From Nitrospira sp. (GTDB taxonomy: Bacteria > Nitrospirota > Nitrospiria > Nitrospirales > Nitrospiraceae), in contig JARFXQ010000006.1 of assembly GCA_029194725.1 (NCBI GenBank), positions 163,926-227,925 of the forward strand: a stretch of DNA of 64,000 nt, given 5' to 3'. Numbering within the stretch: the first letter of the stretch is position 1; each line of letters begins with the position of its first letter. A program made the position numbers and the translations under genes. The notes under the pieces were generated by a model. That model was not told the origin of the DNA. It saw only the letters and a program-made list of their open reading frames with translations, and searched no databases. Below are positions 18,404 to 27,747 of the stretch, one piece after another.

Positions 18404-18635
18404 GTTGCGAAGCGACGACGGTACGGGGTTCAACTGCTTCACAGCCGTAGTTTTCTGCGTAGAGGGAATGTAGAGCGATCAAGACGTAGGCTGTGTGAAC
18501 CATCCTGAAAGAAAAGCCGGAAGGCGTGGCGGCTTCTGGATGGTGGAAGGTGAACCTCTCTACGGCGCTTGGAGCGCTTGCTTTCCATAGATGAACGAGT
18601 GCATACCCTTAGCCTTGGAGGGAAGAAAGGAACCT

Positions 18636-19229
18636 GTGACCTATTTGATCCTCCGGTTTGCACATTTAGTCGGCCTGATGCTCATTGGAGCGGGCTTGAT
18701 TGGAGTGTGGATTGCTGATCTGCGGTCGCGGCAAATTCGAGACCTCGCGCTCTTCGCCGAGGCCGTGCGCAACATTGCCGTGTTCTATGACGGAGTTGTG
18801 GTACCCGGCGCCATCATCCTCTTGATCTCAGGCGCATGGATGACAGCAGAGGTGTGGGGCGGATGGGGATTCATGCAGCAGCCGTGGCTTGCGGGTATGA
18901 TTTTTCTCTTTGCGTTTGAATTCATCGAAGGCAATACGGTCACTCGACTCTACTTCATGCGACTCCGTCGCCTGACGAATGATGCGTTGAATCAGGGAGG
19001 CGTGACGCCGGAACTCACTCGTGCTCGACAAGAGCACGTGCCGACGTTCACCCATTTCTTGGACATCCCCATGCTCTTGCTCATTGTGTCTCTTGGGGCC
19101 ATCCGGCCCAACACCTGGACACAATTTATTGTCGGTGCGATCTGCGCTCTGGCCGTTGCGGCGGCACTGACAATCTGGATTCCTCGCCTCTATCCGTGGG
19201 CCCCGCCGACATACGACCAGCCAAACTAG
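18636..19229 (+). CDS. DUF2269 family integral membrane protein
   Basis: The protein is predicted to have about five membrane helices. Conserved DUF2269 features are the N-terminal LRFAHLVGLMLIGAGLIGVW, the central YDGVVVPGAIILLISGAWM and the C-terminal HFLDIPMLLLIVSLG segment. The function is unknown. I chose GTG at 18636, which has AGGAA 6 bases upstream; an in-frame ATG at 18591 would add an unhydrophobic 15-residue tail. It stands alone after the terminator. Confidence 0.75.
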   Translation: MTYLILRFAHLVGLMLIGAGLIGVWIADLRSRQIRDLALFAEAVRNIAVFYDGVVVPGAIILLISGAWMTAEVWGGWGFMQQPWLAGMIFLFAFEFIEGNTVTRLYFMRLRRLTNDALNQGGVTPELTRARQEHVPTFTHFLDIPMLLLIVSLGAIRPNTWTQFIVGAICALAVAAALTIWIPRLYPWAPPTYDQPN

Positions 19230-19386
19230 CTGCGGTATCGCTCGCGGGAAAATGGGGGCGGAAGGCGTGGGGTCTGCTGTGGGGTATCGGACGGCAAAGT
19301 CGGATCGGTATTCCTGCGCCATGCATGATTTAAAATCCCAATGCGCCTATTCACAATCCAAGCCGATCCTATGAGCATCTGGTCCA

Positions 19387-19788
19387 TCATGGCATTGTAA
19401 TTGTTCTAGAAAAGGCTTTCCGAAGGCTCTCTTCATAGTGATCAATGGATCGTGAAAGTATACGCTGCTGATTGATCGTCCAGCTAGGGGCATAGATTGT
19501 GGCCTGTTGGACGACCGGCGCAGCGGAGTGCGTGTAGGCAAGAAGGCCACGGCTCTTCCAGAGCATTCCGAGGATCGCCTTCATCTGCTCGAGCTTCCCC
19601 GGATAGTCGGTCTCAAAAGTGAACTCGATAAGCCGCACTGCTGATTCGCCTACCAGGTGGCACAACATCTTTCGTAGATGATCAGAATACTGAAAGCTAA
19701 AGTTCCTCCCGACGATCTCGGCTTCTACCCAATCCCGTGTCAGATCGACAAGAGAGCTCGCAGTATAGACGAGGAGATCAAACCTAAG
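19387..19788 (-). pseudogene. 3' fragment of an unknown gene cut by the IS5-type element
   Basis: The minus strand is open from the left edge of the insertion to a stop at 19387, giving about 133 residues beginning LRFDLLVYTASSLVDLTRDW. The composition is protein-like, with Trp, Tyr and His spread evenly and no low complexity. No start codon of its own with a ribosome site was seen. I do not recognise the family. It is probably the C-terminal end of a gene truncated by the insertion or by an associated deletion. Confidence 0.5.
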
Positions 19789-20958
19789 GAAGGTCTGATT
19801 TATTCTTCTCTCGGAATGTGCTACGGGTAGCGTGGCACTGAACGGGAGGCGCGCCCATGCACCAGCAGACTTTTGCCGAGGTTGCGTGTGAACGGTATCG
19901 CACCACCCCGCCGCGAGCAGTTTCTCGACGCAATGAACCGTGTCGTGCCGTGGGCGGACCTGGTGGCCGTGATCGAGCCGGTCTATCCAAGGGCCGAAGG
20001 CCCCGGGCGTCCGCCGGTGGATGCCGAACGCATGCTGCTCCGGCATTGTCTGAGGGGTTCAACCTCTCGGATCCGGCCGTGGAAGAGACACTGTACGACT
20101 CGCGCGCCATTCGGCAATTCGTGGGCATTGATCTGGGCCGCGAGCCCATGCCCGATGAGACGACATTCAGCAAGTTTCGGCATCTCTTAGAGGCCCACCA
20201 GCTGGGCGAGCAGCTCGTTGTGCGGATCGGCGCGTATCTGGCGCCCCGCGGCATGACGGTCAGTCGTGGGACCATCGTGGATGCCACCAGCATTAGTGCG
20301 TCCAGTTCGACGAAGAATCGCACCAAGGAGTGGGACCCCGAGATGTATCAGACCAAGAAGGGCACTCCGTGGTATTTCGGGATGAAGGCGCATATCGGCG
20401 TCGATAGCCAGACGAAGCTGATTCATTCCGTGGCCGCCACCGTCGCCAATGTGCAAGACAGTCAGGTGTTGCCGGAGTTGCTGCACGGAAACGAGACACG
20501 AGTGTGGGGTGACGCGGCCTACAGTGGACAACGCGAGGTGATCTGACATCACGCGCCCAAGGCCAAGAGCTTCGTGCAGGCCAAGGCCCATCGGCATCGC
20601 CCCCTGAGTGAGCGTGATCGGGCGAGCAATCGTACGAAGTCGAAAGTGCGGGCCAACGTCGAACATGTGTTCTTGGTGATCAAGCGGATCTTTGGGTGGG
20701 CCAAAGTCCGGTACCGGGGGCTGGCGAAGAACACCCACTGGCTCCAGATCAGCTGCGGCTTGGCGAACCTGTACGTGGCGCGGCGCGGACTCTTGGCGGG
20801 AGCCGCGTGAACAGGTGTGTGAAGACAGGCATGGGCGGCCCGGTGGCAGGCGAATCGCGAGAATGGCGCTCCTGGATCACTGGATTTCAAACTGAGTACA
20901 CGAATCGATTTGCCCAGAAACAGAATTCTGCGTGCAAAGGTGAATTAATCAGACCTTC
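19789..20958. mobile_element. IS5-family insertion sequence, degraded, 1.17 kb
   Basis: The ends are inverted repeats: GAAGGTCTGATTTATTC at 19789-19805, and the reverse complement of GAAGGTCTGATTAATTC at 20942-20958 (one mismatch in 17). The interior encodes one IS5-type transposase with two frameshifts and a nonsense codon. No clear target duplication remains. The right end is joined to an older transposase relic and the left end to a gene fragment, so the element sits at a deletion junction or a nested site. Confidence 0.8.
19857..20810 (+). pseudogene. IS5-family transposase, inactivated
   Basis: The reading frame starts MHQQTFAEVACERYR and shifts by one at about 19915 into REQFLDAMNRVVPWADLV. 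It shifts back near 20055 into FNLSDPAVEETLYDSRA and then meets a TGA at 20544 within REVI-HHAPKAKSF, where relatives have Arg. It continues to ARRGLLAGAA. The DDE signature pieces (IVDATSISASSSTKN, GDAAYSGQRE, VRANVEHVFLVIKRIFG) are intact. At least two indels and one nonsense mutation therefore disable a formerly normal transposase of about 320 residues. Confidence 0.85.
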
Positions 20959-21333
20959 AGTAGCAAATCGCCGCATGCTCATGCCCATGGTCAGGTTTTG
21001 GCGCTTAGCATAGCTCGTGGAGATAGGCTCAGGGTCGGGATTCCTCTGCACGTTGTGGGTCCTGATACCGCAGGACTGCGCGGGACTGTACCGCGTCACG
21101 CCTTCGATCGGTGGCGCAGCATACAGCATTTCAAATATGACGTAATCAATCCCACTATCGAATGCATTCTCCACTGCTCGCAAATAAGACTTGTGGCCAT
21201 CTGTGGTGAGTTGAAGGCGATTACTTAAGGGTGAGGCCAGATCATCAATGAACTTTATGGCATACATGGTATTACGAATCATGTCAGAGCAGAAGGTCAT
21301 TCGCGAGGCGCTCAATGATTCAAGCTTTACCAA
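20959..21333 (-). pseudogene. Relic of a DDE transposase (IS1-like group)
   Basis: About 125 residues on the minus strand contain LASPLSNRLQLTTDGHKSYL, DYVIFEMLYAAPP and PISTSYAKRQNLTMGMSMRRF. These are the hallmark stretches of a widespread DDE transposase often annotated as IS1 family. Both ends are missing. The usual ERQ is AKRQ, and the frame ends at the IS5-type insertion directly after MSMRRF. It is a dead fragment, older than or rearranged by the IS5-type element. Confidence 0.6.
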
Positions 21334-21414
21334 CCCACATGGCTGATGGGGATTGGCGCGGCCATTCTGATCGGTATAATATGCGGATGATCACAGATCG
21401 AAAGGAGGAACGGT

Positions 21415-21858
21415 ATGACGGAACTCATTGAACACAATCAGGATCTGCGGATGATCATGCAGGCCAGTGGTCGAGCGCACAGGCTGGCCGCGTTGGCGAT
21501 CGGGCTTGCCTGCTTCTTTGCCGGAGCCCTCGTGATGCAACTCTTGCAGCCCTCGCCGCCGATTGTCCAGCGGCTGGCTCCGGCAGCGAACGGCGAGACG
21601 GTAGCGGATGAGCGGATTATCCAAACACAGGAGCAGATCAATCACTCACTGACGCGGATCATTGCGTTGCTACGACAACAGCGGGAGCAGATGCAGCAGA
21701 GCACAGACCGATTGACCGCGCATATCAACACCTTGGAACGACAAGCGCCGGTCTCTCGGGACATCATCGCGCAGGTGCGAGATGTGGCTCAGACGGATGT
21801 CGGATTGATCGCCGAAGCGCAGGAGGTCCTCGGCGTGAAAGTGAGGTTACGGCCATGA
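21415..21858 (+). CDS. Membrane-anchored coiled-coil protein (i-spanin-like candidate)
   Basis: The 147-residue product has one membrane helix (about 26-45, RLAALAIGLACFFAGALVMQLL) and then a predicted periplasmic coiled coil (IIQTQEQINHSLTRIIALL and on). AAAGGAGGAACGGT precedes the ATG. Its last 4 bases overlap the next gene, which encodes an exported coiled-coil protein. A terminase remnant lies 230 bases further on. This organisation recalls the Rz/Rz1 spanins of phage lysis cassettes, but no sequence family was recognised. A chromosomal envelope pair is the alternative. Confidence 0.55.
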   Translation: MTELIEHNQDLRMIMQASGRAHRLAALAIGLACFFAGALVMQLLQPSPPIVQRLAPAANGETVADERIIQTQEQINHSLTRIIALLRQQREQMQQSTDRLTAHINTLERQAPVSRDIIAQVRDVAQTDVGLIAEAQEVLGVKVRLRP

Positions 21859-22316
21859 GGATACTAATCGCCTGCGTGGTAATCTTGATGGCCTCACCGG
21901 CCTATGCCGCTCCCGAGGTCTGCCTGGATCGCGATGAATTCGTGGCCATGATGGCTCGGGTCAAAAGCCTGCAAGCGGAACATCAGCATCGAGGCGAGTT
22001 GATCAAGGTCCTGAAGGAAAAAGACGCAAAAATGAAGGGATTATCAGAGAAATCAAACGAGGAGATCAAGGCGCTTGAGGAACTGTCTGAGGCCCAGGCC
22101 AAGGCGATTGAGCAATATGGATTGCTCGAAAAGAAGCTCAAAGAAGAAATCGCGATGCTCGAAGAGAGCGAACGATCTTCATGGGTAAAAGAGGCCGCCA
22201 TTGTCGCGGCCTCGGTGGCGGTGGGCGCTATGCTGCGTAACCCTCTGGCGGCACGGTGGGCGGCGTTGAAGATGGGGAAATTCGCAACCCGCACGAGCGA
22301 GGCGGTTCGTCCGTGA
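21855..22316 (+). CDS. Exported coiled-coil protein, partner of the preceding gene
   Basis: A clear signal peptide (MRILIACVVILMASPAYAAPE, cleavage after AYA) precedes a highly charged coiled coil (about 40-110, many Lys/Glu heptads). A hydrophobic C-terminal segment, AAIVAASVAVGAMLRNPLAA, could insert into a membrane. Total length is 153 residues. Translational coupling to the previous gene is implied by the ATGA overlap. It might be the outer partner of a spanin-like pair, but it lacks a lipobox. The next 230 bases contain only broken open frames. Confidence 0.55.
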   Translation: MRILIACVVILMASPAYAAPEVCLDRDEFVAMMARVKSLQAEHQHRGELIKVLKEKDAKMKGLSEKSNEEIKALEELSEAQAKAIEQYGLLEKKLKEEIAMLEESERSSWVKEAAIVAASVAVGAMLRNPLAARWAALKMGKFATRTSEAVRP

Positions 22317-22549
22317 CGCGCATCGGTCACTCCAGCGCCTGTCTAGGGTCGCGCCGGCTGTCTCCCTGGCCGACGGCATGCCAGAATCGTTGGGTGGCGT
22401 CGGCGAGTCCATTAACTCGGCACCCATCCTCCACGTTGGTCGCAATATCACTGACATTGAGTCGATCAGGGCACCAGTGGCCGTTTTGCACATCAATGAT
22501 TGGGTAGAAAATATTTTATTCAGATCGATACTGTGGCATTGTGCGCACC

Positions 22550-22696
22550 ATGGCCGCTGCTCAGGCTCACCTCACACGTCCACTCACCCTAAAGCAGGAA
22601 CTCTTCGTCATTGAATATGCGAAAGATTTCAGCGCGAATCGGGCAGCGCTTCGAGCGGGCTATAGAGGTGGCTCGATCACGCGAGGAAAAAGGTAG
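22550..22696 (+). pseudogene. Phage terminase small-subunit remnant
   Basis: A short frame of 48 codons reads LTLKQELFVIEYAKDF followed by SANRAALRAGYRGGS, the N-terminal DNA-binding motif of phage terminase small subunits (usual form LTPKQERFV with Aaa-Ala-Ile-Arg-Ala-Gly-Tyr). It ends at TAG 22694 without the remaining 80-100 residues, and no large subunit follows. With the spanin-like pair just upstream it marks a decayed prophage. Confidence 0.65.
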
Positions 22697-22741
22697 GGTT
22701 GGATTTTGCATTGTGAGAGCGAGTTGCCTGCTACTACCAAT

Positions 22742-23042
22742 CTAGAATGAGGCCAGCCTATCACGGGTGATCTGCCGGCGTGTCCGTTCGATAGTCTCTC
22801 GTGAGTTGCGTGATCGGCTGATCTAGTTTCACGACAAGAAACCGGCCACGTTTCTTCAGCTTGACAGGAAGCGGTGTCGTCTCAATTTCGATCAATTCCT
22901 GCCTTCAGCGGATCTCCAGTTCGATGCCCGGCCGGAGACCTGCTTCCGGTCGCAGCTTCTTGGGAATCACCGAACGACCTGCAGCATCGGTAGTTATTTT
23001 CGTGGCAGAACGATACCATTGCGCTTTCCGTCCTACAAACAT
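22742..23042 (-). pseudogene. AbrB/MazE-type antitoxin relic
   Basis: Read from 23042, the frame gives TTDAAGRSVIPKKLRPEAGL then RPGIELEIR, the swapped-hairpin AbrB DNA-binding fold, and stops at TGA 22905-22907. The same frame resumes as RQELIEIETTPLPVKLKKRG with RGRFLVV. A one-base loss near 22790 throws TIERTRRQITRDRLASF into another frame ending at 22742. A nonsense codon and a frameshift therefore disable an antitoxin of about 95 residues. No partner PIN toxin is left downstream. Confidence 0.7.
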
Positions 23043-23070
23043 ACCGGCAAGCTGTCGTACATCGCGCAAT

Positions 23071-24885
23071 CTACGGCGCTTCGGAAGAGGTAATTGAAGG
23101 AAGTGCAGTCAAAACGAGCGAGGCAGCCGGGTCGTCTGGCTTGAGGGGAGGAAAGAGCAAGGGCCGTTGCTCCTGGTTGAACTGAGACTTCGCTGCCCAT
23201 GCGACTTTCTGACGCACGTAGCCGCTCACCTCTCCAAGGGTCACCTTGCCATCTCGATTCGTATCCGCCTCACCGCGAAGACCTCGTAGCAGATAGTAGG
23301 TGAAGAGCCCGTGCTCATGGCCATCGTCGTCGATCCCCTTGCCAAGTCCCTCCACGGCGATCAATCGGATGGTCTTATCACCATGCAAGTCCCATTGCGG
23401 GATGATGGTCGTCTTGGGGTTGTCTTGAATCGGAGAGATGTTCCCCTCGAAGACCAGGATGGCCTGTTGCGGGTTGAGTTTTGCCAGGACGGATTCGAGT
23501 GACTTGAGCCGGTACAGGGTGGTGGCGGCCTTCGCTCCATCATAGGGCACCAGCATGATCTCTCCTGCCGGGGATACCAGGGCCTGGCCTGAAAAATAGA
23601 CAATGACGGTCGCTCCCTTCATGCGACGAGTCGGGAGCCATTCAAAGAGGGCCTTCTCGATCTGTGAATGAGTCGCCTTGCGATCCGTCAAGAGAGAAAT
23701 GTTGGATGATGGGACGCCTCCGAGCGCCTGAAAATACTTGGCAATCGTTTCTGCGTCATGTGAGGCATACTTGCGGGGCGGCATCCGGGGGTCGAGATAG
23801 GAACTGAGGCCGATGGCAATGACAGAGGTGTCTGGGCGCCGAACACCTGCTGCTTGTGCCGGCACGTGACCGATATTGTCCCCTCTGAATCCGGTTGGAG
23901 CAATCGTGAAGGAAAGCGTTTGCGGTGGAGCTGCGACCCCACTGCGCTCCTCTACGACAACGCGAATCTCGGCCGGCTGTGGTTGCGCGAGCAGGGGTAA
24001 GGTGGCAACAAATTCCAGAGATTTGGTCTGGCCTGGCGGCAGAGATGGAATCTTCAAGTTGGTCGTGGGAAACCGTTCGATGACAGCGGGAGTTCCGGTG
24101 AGTGAGGCCGAAGCGTTTTCAATCAGCTGTGTCCCGGTATTAACGACATCCACTCGCACCCGCACATGCTCGCCTGCTTCAAAAATCAGATTGCTGTTCT
24201 CGTCGAGGAGCGTTGCCTTGAATCGAAGGTTCGAAGCAGTTGAGGCAGGAGTATTCGGCGTGGGATTCGGTTCGGCCGAGGATGAGGGAGACTGGCCGGC
24301 TACGACTTGCCTGGCATACAGAGAGACACGTGTTGCAAAATCGATGGCGGCGTCGCGGACGAAGGGTTCGATGATATAGGCGCAGTTCTTCGAGAGCTGT
24401 TCGAGTCGCAACCGTTCCTGACGGGAAATCTTGATGTCCGTCTGATGGAGAAAGACTCCCGCCCGGTCGTGGATACGAGCGGTTGCATTGAGGTGTAAGA
24501 CGGCAGGAGCTCGATCATACAGCGCCTCCTTATTCAGGTCAAAGGACGAATCGACAAGGTCGACTTGAATGACATAATCGGGTGTGGAATTTTCACTGGT
24601 GCCTTCGTCAACTGTCGTCTTGAACGTTCGACGAATTCCTTCCTGTAAGGCTTCCTGCAGGCGATCTCCCAGCGGAATTTCCTGGAGCTGCCCACAGGAA
24701 TCGCTGTAGCGAATCGTCAGGTCTTTGATCGATGGGGGAATTTCCAGCTTGGCGCTGGCGGGTAACGGCTCCCCCAGTGGTGGGAATTCCAGGTGTTTGA
24801 CGCAAGCAGCAAGAACGAGGAGCGTACATCCGATCCATACCCCTGCTGCTTGTCCTCTGCGATTGAATGGGTTTCCTAGAAACAA
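23071..24885 (-). CDS. Caspase-fold lipoprotein lacking catalytic residues
   Basis: The 604-residue protein has a lipoprotein signal (LLVLAAC, Cys28). Residues 45-195 are of unknown type, 215-330 look like an Ig/CARDB-type beta domain, and 350-590 form a C14 caspase-like domain. Within it, SVIAIGLSSYLDPRMPPRKY and YASHDAETIAKYFQALGG are typical. The active-site His motif (usually GHG) reads YFSGQA (431-435) and the catalytic Cys motif (usually DAC) reads VFEGNIS. A calcium-loop-like DTNRDGKVTLGE (541-552) follows. It is probably an inactive scaffold or sensor. It stands alone, divergent from degP. Confidence 0.75.
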   Translation of the reverse strand: MFLGNPFNRRGQAAGVWIGCTLLVLAACVKHLEFPPLGEPLPASAKLEIPPSIKDLTIRYSDSCGQLQEIPLGDRLQEALQEGIRRTFKTTVDEGTSENSTPDYVIQVDLVDSSFDLNKEALYDRAPAVLHLNATARIHDRAGVFLHQTDIKISRQERLRLEQLSKNCAYIIEPFVRDAAIDFATRVSLYARQVVAGQSPSSSAEPNPTPNTPASTASNLRFKATLLDENSNLIFEAGEHVRVRVDVVNTGTQLIENASASLTGTPAVIERFPTTNLKIPSLPPGQTKSLEFVATLPLLAQPQPAEIRVVVEERSGVAAPPQTLSFTIAPTGFRGDNIGHVPAQAAGVRRPDTSVIAIGLSSYLDPRMPPRKYASHDAETIAKYFQALGGVPSSNISLLTDRKATHSQIEKALFEWLPTRRMKGATVIVYFSGQALVSPAGEIMLVPYDGAKAATTLYRLKSLESVLAKLNPQQAILVFEGNISPIQDNPKTTIIPQWDLHGDKTIRLIAVEGLGKGIDDDGHEHGLFTYYLLRGLRGEADTNRDGKVTLGEVSGYVRQKVAWAAKSQFNQEQRPLLFPPLKPDDPAASLVLTALPSITSSEAP

Positions 24886-25156
24886 GTCCTAGCCTTGTGG
24901 AAAAAACTCCTTCGAGTCGTCCGTCACCGTACTGGAAACATCAAGTGAAAGCAACCGGCGCACAGAGGTAGAGCAACGTCGGAATCTACTGAGAGTTACT
25001 CATGAGGCTTCCCTATGGCCGGAGTCATGAAAGAAGAGGACTTTTCCTCTTTGAAGCCTAAGGAAAGAGTAGTGTAATATGAACTGTTCGGTCATGTGGA
25101 GATGCTCGTTCCCAATAGCACTCTCGTTGAGAGTCACATCCTGGAGGAATTCAGTT

Positions 25157-26665
25157 ATGGCAAACTGGAGTCAGCAAGCGACGAAGGTCCTTCTCGGCAG
25201 TGGACTGATTGTATGGGCTCTATCCGGCAGCGGATGCGTGTCATCCGCGTCAGCTGCAGGGGTCCCTCCAGCATGGGCTCAAGGCTTTTCGGATATCGTG
25301 AAAAAGACCACCCCAGCCGTTGTGAATATCGCAGTGACAGGCGGAGGAGAAGGTAGCCGGAGACGAGGAGGGGTTCCTCCCGGTCCATTCGGAGCTCCCC
25401 CTCCAGGGGAGGAGCCAGGAGGAGGAGAAGCGCCGACCCCTCCGCCGATTCCGCATGCTCCACCCATGCCGCATGGCCGTCCGGATCAGAGTGCGGGTTC
25501 CGGAGTCATCTTGGATTCCAATGGGTACATCGTGACCAATAACCACGTCGTTGAAGGAGCCACTCAGATTACCGTGACCCTCAGCGATCGGCGCGAGTTT
25601 TCGGCGAAGGTGGTGGGTACAGATCCGAAGACGGATTTGGCGGTCGTCAAGATTGACGCCAAGGATCTGCCGTCGCTGCGGTGGGCTGAGTACGAAAAGC
25701 TGCAGGTGGGTGATCTTGTGCTGGCGGTTGGAAGCCCGTTTGGCCTGAGTTCGACCGTCACCCTCGGCATCATCAGCGCACTTGGGCGCGGGAACGTCGG
25801 CATAGCCGACTACGAAGATTTTATTCAGACCGACGCGGCGATCAATCCCGGAAATTCCGGCGGGGCTCTCGTCAACATGAATGGAGATCTGATCGGTATC
25901 AATACTGCGATCTTCTCGCGAACCGGGGGATCGGAAGGCATCGGGTTTGCGATTCCCAGCAGCATCGCTCTCGATATCGTGGAGAGTCTGCAGAAAACTG
26001 GCAAGGTCGTACGGGGATGGATGGGCGTCGCGATCCAGGAAATTACGCCGGCCTTGGCGAAATCATTCAAGCTGCCGGAACAGCGGAAAGGTGTGTTGAT
26101 CAGCGATGTCAATGAAAATGGCCCTTCCCACGCCGCCGGCGTGAAGCGAGGCGATGTGGTCGTGGCATTTAACGGCAAGGAGGTTCAAAGCGTCAGCCAA
26201 TTGCGCAATCTCGTGGCAAGAACGATGGTAGGAAAAGACGCCCAGATCAAAGTTTTGCGCGAAGGCAAGGAACAGCTGCTCGTCGTGAAGGTGGCCGAAC
26301 GCCCGTCGGATGAAATGTTGGCTAGGAAAGAACCGGCGCCGCCCAAGGAGTCGGGAGAAACGATGAAGCTTCCTGACAATGTGCTGGCGTCATTGCGTGT
26401 CCAGACGCTGGATAATGCGTTGATGAGCCAATTGAACATTTCCGCGAAGACGGTCGGAGTGGTCATTACGTCGGTGGATCCCGGTGGATCGGCAGAGGCA
26501 GCCGGACTCCAACGTGGTGACGTGATCCAAGAAGTCAATCACGAGTCGATCAAGTCGCTCGGCGATTATCAAAAGGCCGCGGAAAGGATCAAGAAAGACG
26601 AAGTTGCCGTGCTGTTGGTCAATCGACAAGGAAACAGCCTGTTTGTGGCCATTAATCCGAAGTAA
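25157..26665 (+). CDS. degP: DegP/HtrA-type periplasmic serine protease
   Basis: This is an envelope quality-control protease and chaperone. A signal region (to about residue 37) contains SGSGC, so lipidation is possible. A Gly/Pro-rich insert follows at about 50-90. The trypsin-like domain has His in [10 protein letters not shown], Asp in [10 protein letters not shown] and Ser in [11 protein letters not shown]. Two PDZ domains follow ([38 protein letters not shown]). I chose ATG 25157, which has GGAGG 9 bases upstream, over the in-frame ATG at 25079. The Pro-rich linker before the protease domain is longer than in E. coli DegP. Confidence 0.93.
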   Translation: MANWSQQATKVLLGSGLIVWALSGSGCVSSASAAGVPPAWAQGFSDIVKKTTPAVVNIAVTGGGEGSRRRGGVPPGPFGAPPPGEEPGGGEAPTPPPIPHAPPMPHGRPDQSAGSGVILDSNGYIVTNNHVVEGATQITVTLSDRREFSAKVVGTDPKTDLAVVKIDAKDLPSLRWAEYEKLQVGDLVLAVGSPFGLSSTVTLGIISALGRGNVGIADYEDFIQTDAAINPGNSGGALVNMNGDLIGINTAIFSRTGGSEGIGFAIPSSIALDIVESLQKTGKVVRGWMGVAIQEITPALAKSFKLPEQRKGVLISDVNENGPSHAAGVKRGDVVVAFNGKEVQSVSQLRNLVARTMVGKDAQIKVLREGKEQLLVVKVAERPSDEMLARKEPAPPKESGETMKLPDNVLASLRVQTLDNALMSQLNISAKTVGVVITSVDPGGSAEAAGLQRGDVIQEVNHESIKSLGDYQKAAERIKKDEVAVLLVNRQGNSLFVAINPK

Positions 26666-26685
26666 GAAGCACAGGGCATCTGATG

Positions 26686-26742
26686 ATCTGTCGATCTGTT
26701 GATTGCCGGACGCCCGATCGTCGGATCATCAGATCGACAGAT
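26686..26742. repeat. Intergenic long hairpin, REP-like
   Basis: Arms ATCTGTCGATCTGTTGAT (26686-26703) and ATCATCAGATCGACAGAT (26725-26742) are complementary with one mismatch over 18 bases. The 21-base centre can pair partly as well. It lies between degP and tatC without a T tract, so it looks more like a REP/mRNA-stability element than a terminator. Confidence 0.6.
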
Positions 26743-26762
26743 TCCGAAACGTACGAGGCTGT

Positions 26763-27704
26763 GTGCTGAATAAGCTGAACCGGTGGCTGCAAGATTCGGT
26801 CTTCAAGCCGCTGGAAGACAAGAAGATGCCGGTCATGGAGCACCTCGTCGAGTTCCAGGCCCGGCTCACCCGTGCGGTGATCGCTCTGGCGGTCGTGTTC
26901 ATGGGGACGTTTTTCTATGCCGATACGTTGGTCAAGTGGTTGAGAGTTCCGCTCCAAAATATGTTCGTGCCGAGTAAATTAACCTGGGAACCAACCGATT
27001 TGCCGACGGTGCCGTTTGTCTTCCTTGCTCCGGCGGAGGCACTCTGGCAGAACATCAAGGTGGCGGGCCTGTTCGCTATCGTGCTCGCCATGCCCTATCT
27101 TTTGACTGAGATCTGGAGATTCGTCGTTCCGGGGCTTCACGTTCAGGAACGGCGGTTTGTCGGGCCGTTCGTCTGTGTGAGCGCCTTGGCGTTCTACGCG
27201 GGAGCCGGATTCTCATTTTTCTTCGTGCTTCCATTCGCCTTGAATTTTTTGATTTCGTACGGAGTGAACGCCGGATTCGTGCCGCAAATCTCGATCGCCC
27301 AGTATGTCGGGTTTTCCCTGTGGTTCTTGATGGTCTTCGGGCTGATCTTTGAAGTCCCGTTGGCCATCACGCTCATGGCAAAGTTGGGCTGGGTCGATGC
27401 CCCGTTGCTGATTCAGTATTGGAAGTGGGCGTTGTTGGGATCATTTGTCATTGCCGCGATACTGACTCCGACGCCGGACCCGTTTAATCAAACCCTGATG
27501 GCAGGACCCATGTTTCTTCTGTACTGGGTCGGTATCTTCGGCGCGAAGTTTTTCGGCAAGAACACAGTTGCTGAAAGTCATCAGGCAGGTATTCCGACGG
27601 TCGCCATGGCTGGGGCAGGGGTCGGAGGGGCTGCCTCAGGTATGTCCATGCCGAAATCTTCCGGCGACGACTATGTAAGCGTTCCTGGAGGACGACACCA
27701 CTAA
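26763..27704 (+). CDS. tatC: Twin-arginine translocase subunit TatC
   Basis: TatC recognises twin-arginine signal peptides and helps export folded, cofactor-loaded proteins. The protein has about six membrane helices, the N-terminal MEHLVEFQARLTRAV motif (usual HLxELRxR), FLAPAEALW in the periplasmic loop and the conserved YLLTEIWRFVVPGLHVQERR. It also carries a C-terminal Gly-rich tail of about 40 residues. The start is GTG 26763 (GAGG upstream); an in-frame ATG at 26703 would place coding sequence in the hairpin. TatA is not in the window. Confidence 0.93.
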   Translation: MLNKLNRWLQDSVFKPLEDKKMPVMEHLVEFQARLTRAVIALAVVFMGTFFYADTLVKWLRVPLQNMFVPSKLTWEPTDLPTVPFVFLAPAEALWQNIKVAGLFAIVLAMPYLLTEIWRFVVPGLHVQERRFVGPFVCVSALAFYAGAGFSFFFVLPFALNFLISYGVNAGFVPQISIAQYVGFSLWFLMVFGLIFEVPLAITLMAKLGWVDAPLLIQYWKWALLGSFVIAAILTPTPDPFNQTLMAGPMFLLYWVGIFGAKFFGKNTVAESHQAGIPTVAMAGAGVGGAASGMSMPKSSGDDYVSVPGGRHH

Positions 27705-27747
27705 CGACGAGGGCGATCGACGGCAATGGTCGCGGAAAAGGGATCTC

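Noticed and set aside
19857..20546. First half of the IS5-type frame as an intact gene
   Set aside because: The N-terminal part switches frame twice and the frame ends at a TGA inside the conserved C-terminal region, so it is one broken transposase.
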